This document shows positions 12,270-24,973 of a stretch of DNA of 64,000 bases, piece by piece. Below the pieces are notes generated by a model. That model did no database searches and was not told the origin of the DNA. It saw nothing but the letters and a program-made list of their open reading frames with translations. The position numbers were made by a program, and so were the translations under genes. How positions within the stretch are numbered: position 1 is the stretch's first letter; each line of letters starts with the position of its first letter. The DNA is from Gossypium raimondii (Eukaryota > Streptophyta > Magnoliopsida > Malvales > Malvaceae), in the NCBI RefSeq assembly GCF_025698545.1, contig NC_068573.1:6453001-6517000 (forward strand), read 5' to 3'.

Positions 12270-12700
12270 GGTGTATCATTGGCACATCTGCCACAGTCTA
12301 GGAAAAGATATCCTGACATTTTATTTGTAGGGAGCATAAACATTTATTTAATTCGAGAGGGTGGAAGCAATCCAGGTAATCTTCTTAGGGTGCTCTCGAT
12401 ACAAGCAGACGGGTTCTACTATTTCTATTCATTATACTTTGGGAAGTTTTGTTTCAGGCCTAGCCTCAAGGCTTTCCAAATCAATTCTGATTTTTCCAAT
12501 GATGTTGACCCTCCACTTAAGGATTAGAGTGCGATGTGCAACAGACCAAAGAGGGAGGTAAGAAGGGTTGATATTTCTTCGTGATCCATAAAGAGATAAT
12601 ATGGCACTCTTAGGTCGTCTTCTTGTCAACCTTCATATATGCCACACTTGTGGGGGTAGGGAACTTGACTATTATGCAAAAGGTGGCCACTACCATTTTA
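12270..12700 (-). pseudogene. gypsy protease-RT spacer fragment
   Basis: On the minus strand the reading VVATFCIIVKFPTPTSVAYM follows directly, across the solo LTR at 12701-14825, from the protease-domain end at 14826. This matches the family's 'V-V-S-T-Y-H-x-K-x-K-F-P-T' segment after the protease. Several stops and frame changes occur toward 12270. Confidence 0.55.
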
Positions 12701-14825
12701 TGTTGGATCTGGTGCCCTAAGTGTAATATTTTCTTCTAAGCACACTTGCCCTAAGTTAAATATTTTATTCTAAGTGTAATAAAACTATTCATGAATTGCA
12801 TTAATACTTTGTATATTGTCCTCGCATGGTTTTGCACACAAAGAAAAATGAAAGCAAATACTGTTTACTGGTTGTCTAATATTTAACTAATATTAAGCAG
12901 TATTACTGGTTGGATCGTAATATAGAAAGACAACTTATACTAGTAGACAACCCTAAACATGTCATTAGTTTAATCGAAAATGAGCAAACAAATTGAAAGA
13001 CAAATATGTCATCTATCAAGTCTAATTGGGGAGATGCTTTATCTTGGGCATCGGAGTGGATGACTCCCATAAGATAGAGACATAGATGTGATTGACTAGA
13101 CTGATAGTACATCAGACTAGACCTAAACAGAATAGATCCTGAATCTGTTTATGGATTAATTCACTTGTAACATCCATAGTATGGCATACATAAATCTTGA
13201 GTAGATGGTGGACTATGTATATGTGACTCGTACACTTTGATGTAGGTAAAAGCTTAAGTTCGAATAGATAAGGAGCCAAAAGCTGGTGCATTAGGTGTAC
13301 GACTTCTGCAGTATGTATCATCATTCACAATAGAGGAATTCATATTCCGAGATAAGGGTAAATGATATCCTCCCATAGGCATTTCATGGTTGATGAAAAG
13401 TAAATGTGGTCACGAGTCGTTCGTCTTTGTGATGGATGACTTGATCACTATTCGATAGTGATTAACTTTTTATGAAGGAAGATGTAATGATTACCATGAG
13501 ATAAAATATGATCATATTGGGAGAGTGGATATTATCCCAAAGAGATCAAGTATATCATATAAGGGTCATTAGATGAGCATTGAGTAGTTACTTTTGCAAT
13601 GGTATATCGTTAGGGAGAGCTCAATCACGATACTATAGTGAAATGACTTCATGACTAAATGAGTTTATAATTAATAGGAAAAAGCTAGAACTTAATTATA
13701 AATCATTTGAGCCCTAATTACATATGTCCAATCGGTCCCTCTACTAACTCATTGAAACCTTAAATGAATTGCGAGTTTAAATAAAAATAAATATAATGAA
13801 TAGGAAAAGATAAATGAAAACATTCAGGAATGATTATGATTTTTTTGAAATGGAAAAATAGAATCATTTGGAATTGAATGTAGGTTTTAAAAAATGGAAA
13901 TGGAAATGATTCATTTGCAATTTTATATGGATTACTTAAAAATGATCGGAAGAATAAGTTTGGGTTTTTGAGCTATTTTGAAGCCTGAAAATGAAAATAA
14001 ACCATTGGTCACGGTGAACATGTTGATTTATGAAATATTGAACATATTTTCTCGAAATTTTTCTAGAGGTAAAATCATCAAAATTTTTATCAAGGGTAAA
14101 ATCATCAAAATTTTACTAGTGGTAAAATAATAATGAGAAAATTGTTTAATATAGAATATTAAAGTTTATTTTGGGAAATAAAAAAACCAAATTAGGTTGG
14201 ATCACATTATAGAGTAGTGGGTCAAAAGGCCTAGGAAGTACTCGTAATTAAACCGGATATAAGAGAAGCTTGAATCCCCATCATAATACATATGAGGGGA
14301 AGTATACCCTATTAGCCCCTCTCCCTCTTCTAGTTGGACTAGAAAGTTGTTTTTATATTTGAAATAAACCTCTACAATTCAACAATGGTTCTACCTTCCC
14401 TTCTTATAAATAAATGGCACTGGTAAGACATAACACACAATTTTGAGAAATTATTACTCTACTAAAAAATAGAGAGAATTTATTCTCAACTATTAGATAT
14501 TTTTATAGAATAATAATTTTATCGATTTCTATTAAAGAAAAGAGAATTTCTGTTTTCACCCCAAATAAAAGAGAGAAAACTTTTTTCTAGTTCTGTGTTC
14601 TGATTCAATTGATTTGAGCCCACACTCGAAGTAGTTCGTGGTACGAGAATAGCAGAGAAGATCATTTGGTTGAAATGCGAAAACATCAACGATTCTCTTA
14701 TCCAAAAATATAGGTACGATTTTGATTTAAGGTTTATTGCTATAAATATAACAAACTAAGTCGATTTTGAAAATTTTAATTTTTTGCTATGCAAAAACCA
14801 TTTTCAAGCCGGACCTTTTCCAACA
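12701..14825 (+). repeat. Tat/Ogre-type gypsy solo LTR, copy 2
   Basis: The 2125-bp LTR lies in the plus orientation, TGTTGGATCTGGTGCCC...CCTTTTCCAACA. It interrupts a minus-strand protease reading frame, and TTTA flanks both ends (12697-12700, 14826-14829). There is no primer-binding site or polypurine tract beside it. The host frame resumes in register once the LTR and one TTTA are taken out, so it is a solo LTR. Confidence 0.8.
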
Positions 14826-16200
14826 TTTAGTTATCCTCATGATTGGCCTTTCAAAAATGGCGTTGTAGGCTGTTGGATGGTCAACCGCTAAAAACTCTAC
14901 CATTTTCGTGGTGGTGTGCTCATCATCACCAAGGATGATTGGAAGGACAATAGACCCTTTAACCGCAATGAGTTGATTTGTAGAGCCATAAACTAGGCTT
15001 GTCAGGTTAAGTTGTGTGTCCTTGAGGCCCATCTAATAGAATGCCTTAACTGTCAAGATATTAACTAAGTTGTCTGTATCTACCAGAATTCTTCTAGCTT
15101 GGAAAGAAAAGATATTGACTAAGATCTCTAGGGGATATTCACCTTCTGCATAAAATGGGTCTTTTTCATCTTGTTTTGAGAACTAGAGTTGCCATGTCGA
15201 GGTCTTAGGCTTTCTATTGTGGTAGAGACCGACATGGTACTTCCTATGTGGGCCTTTCGCTTCGAATTGGAAGCGAACCACTCTACAACTTCCTTCTTAC
15301 TAGCAAATTAATGAGCCCTCTAACAAGTTACTTTCCCTTGTCTTTATGCTGAGACCCTTATGGTCCTACTTCTTTGTCTTGAGATTTGGTGGATTGACGG
15401 TAGCCTTAAGCCAAACAATGCTTAAGGTGCCCCTTATATATTTTTTGTCTCAATGGAATATTTTAAATGCACATACTACTTAATGCGGTGCCCTCAAGCG
15501 TTATTGTACTTTTTGTGGTGATTGGAGTTACTGCAATGTTAACTAGGTTGTATCTACGATTCTAGTTCTAAGATTCTTTGATATTTCTCTTAATAAAATG
15601 TATGGGATAAGGAGAACCTTGGTCTATCAAGGTGGAGATTATTGTTGGGGAGGTGGTATAGTTGTGAGACAAGCTGCAACTTGTTGCAAGTAATGAGTTG
15701 CTTGTTCTATATATCTAAAAGGGGGCGCGTTAAACAATGGTTGATGCTTTGTGGTGGCTGGGGGAGTTGAAGCTGCTAGAAGGATGGGATAAATCAGTGT
15801 ACTTGAGATAGCAAGGTCGGAGCTCAAGGGTATGTTTAGAGATTTCATGAACTACTCTAGGGTAGGGAGGAGGGCATGTGCATACTATAAAGATAGTCCT
15901 ATGAGAAAAGAACAAGAAAGAACTTGAGTAGATTTTAAACCAGAGGAAGATCTTGAGCCAGGTTGGATGGGGGTTCTAGCTGAAGCGGAAGAGCTGATTG
16001 GATCAATAGGGGCATTGCTTTGGGACTGTGAGGTCGTGTTGTCAATGTTCACCGCACCAATTTTTGATACTATTATACAACAAAGAGGAGGTATGTATGT
16101 GAATGTTGTGGTAATTATAGAGGTGGGTTCACCCAGTCGGGGCGAAGAGCTGGGGATTACAAAGAGTATAGAAGAGGAAAGTATGAAGCTTAAGTGCTGA
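14826..16200 (-). pseudogene. Tat/Ogre-type gypsy gag-protease relic
   Basis: Minus-strand reading near 15130-15040 includes RRILVDTDNLVNILTVKAFY, the retropepsin site with the usual DTGSS changed to DTDNL, so the catalytic motif is damaged. After a stop comes MGLKDTQLNLTSLVYG, then VEFLAVDHPTAYNAIFERP, the downstream protease signature. Upstream (15200-16200) is presumably gag, but it is too decayed to assign domains. The fragment is continuous with the pieces at 12270-12700 and 11947-12107. Confidence 0.75.
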
Positions 16201-17365
16201 AGGTAACTTGACAGAGTGTAGGCTTGATCTTTGGAAAGTATATCCTCCTTTCATCATTTGGGGGTGTTTATAAGCGAGGGTCCTGTGTTGGGTGGTTTTA
16301 ATGTGCTAAACTCACCATCTAGTCATCATTATAAACGCATGGGGATGATGTCTTTGATAGGACAAATCCTATCATTCCTTATAACTTAGCGGTACAAAGC
16401 AGTTAAACCCTCGTGGGGTTTGGTGACCAATGATATCACGTTACAGACAAAAGTCTGGGAGTTTGGGATAATGGGTGATTTTTACCTACCCGGATGGTTG
16501 AGACGATGGGTGATGCATGGGGTTGACTTTCCGATAGGCTACTGATGGTTTTGCTGCTTAGGTGACCTTTCGACTTGCTACGTGTACTTATTTAGATAAG
16601 GGTATAAGAAAGCCAAAAATTTTTAGTTCGATTCAATCTATTTTTTTTGTTTTTAATATTTTGTATTTCAATGAATTTATAAAAAAATGAACATGTTTAT
16701 AATAAATTCTTTCATAATAGATGAATTTATATCCATATATTAGAAAACTAAAAAATATTTTAGTTCTTGATCAAATTCTAGTCTTCCATTGAATAATTTT
16801 TTATATTTGAATTGATATTTTTATATTTAATTTTATATTTAAACTAAATTAATTTATAAATTAATAAGTTGGAAATTTTTTATTTTGGTTATTAATTTTA
16901 TATTTGAGTAATTTAATTCGGTTGGGTTATTTCATTTTTTTAGGTTCATTTATATAATGGTATTGAGTATTTAAATATTGGGTTGAGAAAGGATGTTAAG
17001 TTGGGATGGGTTTACATGATCCTTAACCGGTTTATTCAGGTTGGATATGCAAAACCAAAAAATCAATCGAATAAATTGCCTAACTGGATAAGCTAACCGA
17101 ATAAACTAAAATGGTTTGATTTATTCAGTTCAATTAGCTCGATTATTTGGTTTAACTTAAATCATGCTCTCCCCTATGTGTCATGGCTCCCCTTACTCTT
17201 CTAAAGGAATATTACATTTTTCTATTAAAATATTATTATTTAATTACTATTGTTCAAGTAAAACTCTTGTGACTTTTTCCTATGAACTTTGGGTTGAACC
17301 AAAATTATCCCAGTTATTCATATTTTGAACATTGTTACTCTTTCAAAAAGTAGTTTCATAGAAAG
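16201..17365. other. AT-rich stretch, nothing recognised
   Basis: There are no credible frames. The right part (about 16900-17160) is rich in repeated 'aaccgaataaac'/'ggtttattcag' type phrases, suggestive of a decayed transposon. No ends or duplication were found. Confidence 0.4.
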
Positions 17366-17369
17366 TCAA

Positions 17370-17495
17370 ATAACGATCTAGACCACCTCGCTCAAAGCAC
17401 ATGTACTAATTTAATATAGAGTTTATTACTATAAATATCACAAGACTTTGGTTTTAAAAAGTTTACACTTTTTCTATACGATAAACAGTGCTTTC
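17370..17495 (+). repeat. 3' end fragment of the Tat/Ogre-type LTR family
   Basis: The phrase 'caaagcacatgta', followed by 'tttattactataaatatcac', matches the 3' end of the LTR family (compare the reverse complement of about 18270-18340). It is a 5'-truncated copy in the plus orientation and directly abuts the 90-bp tandem repeats. Confidence 0.55.
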
Positions 17496-17499
17496 TAAC

Positions 17500-17885
17500 C
17501 TCGAAGGGTGTGTGATCAAATAATTAAAATTTTGCTAAAAGCCCTAGATGGCTAATATCATATCCGTATTAACCTATCGTGCAGTACCCTAAAGGGTGTG
17601 TGCTCAGATAATTAAAATTTATTGGCTAAGTTCCTTAGAAGGTTATTGGCGATTCTATTATTAACCTAGCATGCAGTACCCTCAAAGGATGTGTGCTCAA
17701 ATAATTAAAATTTGGCTAAGTGACTTAGAAGGCTAGCATCCGCTTTGCTATTAACTTATCGAGAAGTACCCTCAAAAGGGTGTGTGCTCATATTATTAAA
17801 ATTTGGCTAACTGCCTTAAAAGGCTAACAACGGCTCTGCTATTAACTTAGCAAGTAGTACCCTCGAAACGGTGTCTGCTCATATA
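17500..17885. repeat. tandem repeat, about 90-bp unit, 4+ copies
   Basis: The landmark 'ggtgtgtg(c)tca' recurs at about 17507, 17594, 17687, 17779 and 17870, giving a period of 87-93 bp. Each unit has 'aattaaaattt' and 'ggctaa', then 'agtaccctc' plus a short palindrome (accctcaaaagggt). It lies just downstream, on the minus strand, of a gypsy integrase end. Tandem repeats in non-coding parts are described for Ogre/Tat elements, so it is probably part of that relic. Confidence 0.85.
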
Positions 17886-18009
17886 TGAATTTTAACACAG
17901 TGTAGTATATATTTTAGCAATAATATGCATTTCCACTCATCATTAGCGTGGGACGAATAATTTTACACATAAAATTTCTTTAAGTGCTATACGTTAATCC
18001 ATGTTTTGG

Positions 18010-18207
18010 GAACTGTTTTGCCACTCATTTTAACTAGCTTGTAGGCTCCAAAGCCTAATTTTTTGATGACTTTTTTTCCCCCTTTGCGTAAGTGTGTAGT
18101 TGCCTTCTGTATTTCTCATTACCAAGTCGCCTACCTGGAATTGTTTTTTCTTGACCCTCACATTATAATAGTTGGCTACCTACTAAGTTCTAGCAACCAG
18201 TTGGATT
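18010..18207 (-). pseudogene. gypsy integrase C-terminal fragment
   Basis: The minus strand reads NYYNVRVKKKQFQVGDLVMR and, after a frame change, GAYKLVKMSGKTVP. This is the C-terminal DNA-binding part of Ty3/gypsy integrase (family pattern F-x-x-G-D-L-V-L-R). The upstream part continues at 19901-19996, on the other side of the solo LTR copy 3. Confidence 0.75.
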
Positions 18208-19900
18208 TATTTTGAAAAATTCTAGTTCGAAAATGATTTTCTTATACAGAGAAAAAATAAAAATATGAAAATTGATCCAGTTTGTAATATTTATAGTAAT
18301 AAATGTTTCTCTAAAAATACATGTGCTTTGTGTGAGACGGATCCTTGACATTTCTGATTTTCAGTCGAACGATCTTCTCCGTTATTCTCGTAGCACGAGT
18401 CGTTTCGAGTGTAGGTTCGAATAATTACAAATCAAACACAAAACCAAAAATAATTTTCTTACTTTCAATAGGAAAGTAAATCTCTTTATAAAAACCGATA
18501 AAATTATTATTATGAAAAATAGAATTTATACTTAGAAATAAATTATTGCTATTTTCAAGCAGAATAACAATATCTTAAAGTTGTGTAAAACTTGTATATT
18601 TTTAACCCTACCAATGTCATCTATTTATAAGGAGAGAAAAATGAACCCTAGTTGAATTAGTAGAATACAAAAAATACTTATTGAATAGAAAAATCAATCC
18701 CCTAGTTGAGTTAGGAGAGAAGAGTGGCTAACCCTAGTTAATAATACTATGGTTGTCTCCCCTCATTCTTATTATGAGGGATTTTGGGTCTCTCCTGTAT
18801 TGGATCAAATTATATGTGTTTCTTAGGCTTTTAACCCAACACTTTATAGTTTAATTCATCCCAATACATGTTTTCCTATTTCGCAAAATAAACATTATTT
18901 ATTAAATCAATTTTAATTAATTAATTTTTCAATTAAATAAGTTTCTAAACTCAATTCTAATTCCGTTAAAGTCATGATAACTTTACTATAAAAATATATA
19001 TGAGAAAATGTATTTAATTTCTACATTCAATGGATTCACAAGGACCAATTAATTTAATTTAACTTTTGAATTTTAATTATTTAATTAAATAATAATTGAA
19101 AAACTTAAATAAATTCTCAAGTCATTTCCATACTTAGTAAGAAACCATATTCATTTTCGAATGTTACCCTTATAGGATATCCCTAATCTCGTTGGGATAA
19201 ATCTGTCCTCCTAATATGATCCTATTTTATCTCATTGTAACCATTACATCATCCTTATGAAAAGTTAATTACCATTAAAAAGTAATTAAGTCATTCATCA
19301 TAAAGATAAATGACCCGCGACCACGTTTACTTTTCATCTTTCATGTAATTTCAATGAGAGGATATCATTTACCCATGTCTTGGGCTATGAATTCTACTAT
19401 TGTCAATGATGCTACATACTGCAGAAGTCGTATACCCAACACACCAACTTTCAGTTCCTTATCTATTTGAACTTAGGCTTATACTTACATCAAAGTATAT
19501 AAGTAATGCATACATAGTCCATCAGCCACTCAGGATTAAGGTACACCACACTATGAATGTCACAAGTAAATGAATCCATAAACAGATTTAGGATATATTC
19601 TACTTGGGTTCTATCTAATATATTGTCAATCTAGTCAATCACATCTATATCTCTATCTTCTGGGAGTCATCTGCTCTAATGCTCAAGACAAAACATAATA
19701 TTGCTTAGTATTAGTTAAACATTAGATAACCAGTGAGCCAATATTTGCTTCTATTTTACTTTGCACACAAAAACCATTGAGGACAATATACACAGGGTAT
19801 TAATGTAATTCATGAATAACTTTATTAAACCAATCTGTTCGAAAAAATACAAGTGTTCAAACGAATATACTACACTTAAGGCACTAGATCAAACATATTT
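18208..19900 (-). mobile_element. Tat/Ogre-type gypsy solo LTR, copy 3
   Basis: The LTR at 18213-19895 (1683 bp) has TG...CA ends and a perfect 5-bp target-site duplication TATTT (18208-18212, 19896-19900). It interrupts the integrase frame, which is homologous on both sides (NLDLLEEKWE to the right, NYYNVRV to the left). A TATA-like motif (TTATAAATAG, minus) is near 18620. No internal element sequence remains, so it is a solo LTR formed by LTR-LTR recombination. Confidence 0.9.
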
Positions 19901-19996
19901 TAGCTTATTCCCATTTTTCTTCTAGTAGGTCTAAGTTCACCCATAGCATCTCATCATTTTGGTTAGGTTGATAGTGTAAAGTTTTGAAAGAATTTA
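19901..19996 (-). pseudogene. gypsy integrase fragment between two LTR insertions
   Basis: The minus strand reads LHYQPNQNDEMLWVNLDLLE, the region before the integrase C-terminal module (family: R-x-x-x-x-x-x-x-N-x-x-x-L-R-x-x-L-D-L-L-E-E-x-R). It links the integrase piece at 23010-23727 with the one at 18010-18207. Confidence 0.65.
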
Positions 19997-21079
19997 TGTA
20001 ACAACTTATTTTCAATGGTACCAAAAATTGTGGTTTTGGAACCCCATTTTTTACGATTGAGTCAGTAAATATTATTTATTAATATTTGATAGTCTATTAT
20101 GGTATTATATTAAATTTTGATAAGGTAATTTTGGTGATTGAATGGTTAATTACGGTACAAGGACTAAATCGTAAAAATCGTAAAACTTAGTCGCTATAGA
20201 TTTTATTAGTTAAAAGGTTTAAAAAGTGAAGTTACAAGGATTTAAGTGGAAATTTATCATTTATCAAGTATAGTGGATGATTTATGAATTATTTTTAAGT
20301 AAATTATATGTTGTTTAATATTAAAATTAAGTAAAATGTAATAAAACATGAAATAAATTAATGTCCACTTTCATTTTTATCATCTTCAACCCTTCAACAT
20401 TGTTTCTCTATTGAAAGAAAACCAAAGCTTTCAACCAAGCTTTTCTTCAAAATTGGTATGCCATTTTTAATCTGTTTCTTGTAATTTTTATGTTTTCGAA
20501 ATCCTGAGAGTTTGATTTAGCTAGCCCAGAACTATTTCGTGAAATTGTTAAAGTTTTAAAATATTACCATTGATGATTTTGAAGTTTCTAGTGATAAATG
20601 ATTGCATGTTGAACTTAGATGTAAGTAGGGCTAAATTGTTAAGTGGATTTTTTTGTTAGTTTTGTGTTTAGGGACTAAATTGCTATTATGTTGAATTTGA
20701 CATGTAGTTGCTGAAATTTTTAGTTTTATAAGGTTATAAGAGGATAAAATTGAAAATTTTTTGAAAATGGGGCTTGAAAATAAAAGATATGTAAGTTCGA
20801 TTTTAGGGACTAAATTGAATAAAATGTAAAAGTTTAGGAAAATATTGTAAAATGCTATTAAAGCATCATATGCATATGGTTAAACATTATAAGGTATTTG
20901 GAGTTGATAATTGAATTAAATTATTATATACATCAAGAAACGGAATAACCAAATGATAAATGCGAGAAAGGAAAAATTGTAGAATAATCATTGGTGTCGT
21001 GTTTGTTGCTATTTTGGTTAGGTAAGTTCATATAATACTTATTTCGTTTAGTATTTGATAGGTTTTTATTGTGTTTATG

Positions 21080-21113
<34 letters not shown>

Positions 21114-23009
21114 TGTATGTATGTATGTATGTATGTATGTATGTATGTATTATTTGTGATGGAATTGCCAAAACTAATGAATTTGGTATTGAAGGATTAA
21201 TTTGTTAATTGAGGTTTAATTGATAAATGAAGGTAATATGTAAATGCAAATGGTTGAATTATATGTGTATGATGATGTAAAGGATCAAATATAGAATTAA
21301 GGCCCAAGTGAACTTAGTGATCGATTAGGATACAAATGACATGTCATTAGGGTTTAAGTATAGCAGACACTATGTGTCAGTGTTTATATTGTATTAGGCC
21401 CAATGTATCAGTGTTTATATTTTATTAGGTACTATGTATTGGTTCTGGATACCTTACTGATAGCTGAGATTCAACATTTCTTATGGATTCTCTATAGTTC
21501 ATGTGAGCAACATCAAGGAAAGGTTAATGTCCCTATTTATAGCTCGTGTGAGCAAATCTATCCCGAGTATCTGAGGTTAATTTACTATAGTTCTCCAGGC
21601 AAAACTAAGTTATTAAATCAAATTGAGATGAAAGAGAGTTTGTATGGAGATATTAACCGTGAATTGAGCTTGGCTATTATGGTTACTATGTTACTCATAT
21701 GTATGTGATGATCATTATGTGGTAATGTACTAACCAAGTTGGTTATGGCATGAATTGTGTAAGGTGACAAGGAATACCATGTTTGTATGATATTTTCAAT
21801 CATTGAGATATGAAATGTCATGTATGTTGCGTTTAATTTCATACGAACTTACTAAGCTTTGAGTAAGCTTACCTTTGTTTTGTTTTTCTTCATTGTAGAT
21901 TGTTGAAAATCATGTTGATTGGATCATTTTCGAAAATCACACAAATCCCTTTGGTAGACTTTTGAACATTTTGGCCTAGTTATAAGTGGCATTTGAATAG
22001 GTGTTAATGGTTATGTATATATGTGTGTGTGTGTGTGTGTGATTGAAACTTATGTTTTAGTACAATTTGATGTGGAAATAGGTTCAATGTATGAAAGTAG
22101 TGTTGTTAGGTTTGTTTGTTACATGAAATGACATATATGCTTTGGTTAATATTGTGTCACTTACTTGATGAGTTTTGGCACTTAGAAATGATGATGATGT
22201 GATGAATGTATATGTATAGATGTTAAGGTATGCTTATAAGTGAATGGTTTGATTTAGTCTTATTGTAACGTGGTGTCAATTATGGCATATTGGTAAGATA
22301 TTTAGGCTAATAATAAGTAGTATTTTTTGTATGAAATGAGAATGTTTTGGATAGGTATTGAATGATTGATATGTATAGTATAGGTTCCCGTTATGGTTGG
22401 TTGAATTCATGCATTTAAATATCTATAATTGTCCTACATGGTTTGCCACACAACCGTATGTCACACACGAACTTGTGACACGACCATGTGCTCCTTAGAA
22501 TTTAGATAGCATGTACACCACATGGTTGCAGAATGTCACACAGGTTAGCCACACGCCCTTGTGGTATTGTTCATTTGGCCATCAAATTAGCACACGGTCT
22601 CAGTTAGTTACAGGACCCCGATATACGGCTGTGTGACTTTTAATGAATTTCTTTGCATCTATGTCCACATGGTTTCAGTGAGTTACATAGGCTGGCCACA
22701 CAGTCGTGCAACTCCATATCACACAATCATAGTTTTTCACATGGCTGTGTGACCCCTTTTTGCTAAAATATCCATACTTTTTGTTAAGTTTGCAATTAAG
22801 TCCTTTTTTTGTTTTCGGGTTGATTTAAGAGCTTTCATAAGCTCGTTTGAGACTCGAGTATGTTTATAAATCATATTTTGCTTGGATCATGTAATATTTG
22901 ATTATTTAATGGAATTTTTAAAGCCATATTTATTTGTGATATGTTTTGTTAATTGTCGTAGCATCCCATAGCTCGGGTTCAGCGATCGGACTGAGTAAGG
23001 GGTGTTATG
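19997..23009 (+). repeat. Ty3/gypsy LTR (about 3 kb), probably solo
   Basis: The sequence begins TGTAACAACTTATTTTC and ends GGGGTGTTATGA, probably a mutated GGGGTGTTACA, and it interrupts a minus-strand integrase frame. It contains 'gggactaaattgaataaaatg'-type text near 20805, a (TATG)n array and a block of degenerate CACACGG/CCGTGTG palindromes (22440-22760). The exact right end and duplication are not clear. No primer-binding site is seen next to it. Confidence 0.65.
21076..21152. repeat. (TATG)n microsatellite
   Basis: About 77 bp of nearly uninterrupted TATG units lie inside the gypsy LTR. A short (GT)n run follows at about 22020-22040. Confidence 0.97.
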
Positions 23010-23727
23010 ACTTATGCCAATTTCTACTAGGATAACTGTCTTTGTTCCAATTATCAAGTTCAAGGGAGTCTCTCTTGTTCCTGTGTGTGATGTTGTTGGG
23101 AGGGCCCATAGTATTTTGAGCGGTTCCTTTAGCCATACTCCCTTCGCTTCACCAACCTTTTTCTTTACAGAGGTTAAAATCTTTTTGTTGGCAGCCTCAA
23201 CGTGCTCGTCTATTTGGGGGGTTCCTGACCCTTTGGTGATTGTAATATTCAAACTCTGGTTAATTTCCTTGAACTTTCCTTAGATTGTGTGTCGTTATCA
23301 ATGATGATGACATGGGGGAGGCCATAAAGGCATATAATAATTTTCTACACAAAATTTTCAATTTCAATTTTGTTTCTAATGGCTCTACCTCCATCCATTT
23401 TGTGAAGTACTCCACCATAACTACTATGAACTTTTTTTTCTCCTTATAACTTTTGGGAAAAGGCTAAGAATGTTCATGCCCCATGTAACGAACAACCAAG
23501 GACTAAAGATTGCATGTAATGACTCAGTCGACGTCCGAGAGATGGGAGCAAATTTCTAGAAATGCTCACATTTCACCACAAAGTCCAAAGTGTCATTGTG
23601 AATGATTGGCTAGTAATAGCCCCGCCTTAGAATCTTTTGGGCAAGGGATCTTTCACCTATATGATTCCATAGATGCCCTGGAAAACCTCTCGTAGAATAT
23701 AATTTACCTCATTAGGACCCAAATTGT
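23010..23727 (-). pseudogene. gypsy integrase relic (zinc-finger and core)
   Basis: Reading leftward on the minus strand from 23727: NEVNYILREVFQGIYG, SLAQKILRRGYYWP and later LFVTWGMNIL (the HHCC zinc-binding N-terminal part, frame-broken), then VEAANKKILTSVKKKVGEAK, then RETPLNLIIGTKTVILVEIG, the end of the catalytic core. These match Tat/Ogre-type gypsy integrase. The right edge is the LTR at 23728; the left edge is the insertion of the 3-kb LTR. Confidence 0.8.
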
Positions 23728-24973
23728 TGAAAAATTAGTTTAGAAAACGTGTTCGTTTACGCAACGAAATTTTACAAATTTTATAAAACCTGAGCTATTA
23801 TGTTATTTTTAACAATAACCTTTACCAAACTAGGATATGTGTTTTTGACTTAACAATTTTGGTCATCTCCTAGTTTTCAACCAACACGATCTTCTCCGTT
23901 ATTCTCAAACCATCGGTTTGCTTAGAGTGTGAGCTCTAACTACACTAATCGATATAGCAATGAAAATTTTTTAGTTTTCCAGAGGGGAAAATTAAATTTC
24001 TTTATGGGCAAGAAACCTAACTCAAGTTCTCACAAAAGTAAAATTTGTTAGGGAATAATAAATCTCATTATTTTCCATCAGAGTAACTACGCTAAATATG
24101 TGTTATATTTTGACTTGGTCCATACCACATATTTGTAGGGAAAAATCACAAAAGCTCTATTCAAACAGGAGGAGACAAAATAATAATATTTTAATAGAAA
24201 ATACAGAATCCCACCGTGACTTTGCTAGGATAGGTAACACACCACTCTAGGATACCCAAGGATGCCACCCATAACTTATAGTTGGCCATATTTGATTCAT
24301 TCATATATTGGGTACAATTATATGTTATGTGATATTTAAATCAACTCATATAATTTATCCAACCCAATAATTAATTCTTTATTCCCAAAATGTTATTTAA
24401 TTTTTCTCAATCCAATTAAAATCACGACATCTTTATCGTAATAAAATCTATGAGTAAATAAATTCAATTGCCTCGTTCCACAATATTGCGATAACTAATT
24501 AATTTTCACTTTTGAATTTTAATTATTTAATTACATTCAATTAAATAATAATTGAAAGAAATTAAACTAATCACTAAGTTGTCTCTTGTTCTTAGTGAGA
24601 AAATTCACTATTGATAGTGATACATGAAATCTATTTCTCTATTTGCCATTTTCATTTATGTAACATATTAATTCAAATGCAATCCATATAGGGTTGTGTT
24701 GATCTAGCGGAGGGACCAATTGTACATATATAATTAGGACTCGAATAATTTATAATTAAGTTTCAACTTTTCGTCTATTAATTATAATATTATTTAGCTA
24801 TGTAATCAATCCATTAAAAGTACCATGATTGAACTCTCCCTTATTACATACCATTACGAAAATAAATTTATAATTTTTCTCAACCAATGACCTTGTCATT
24901 AGTGTGTTACCGTCATAGAATATCCTTATCTCTTTGGGTTAGATGCATTAACTTGATGTTATTTTATCTCATG
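23728..24973 (-). repeat. Tat/Ogre-type gypsy LTR, copy 4, truncated
   Basis: It begins TGAAAAATTAGTTTAG like copy 3 and follows the same sequence landmarks (gatcttctccgttattctc; later 'gttaccgtcatagaatat'). It stops at 24973, where a CACTA terminus starts; the remaining third of the LTR is absent. Confidence 0.7.
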
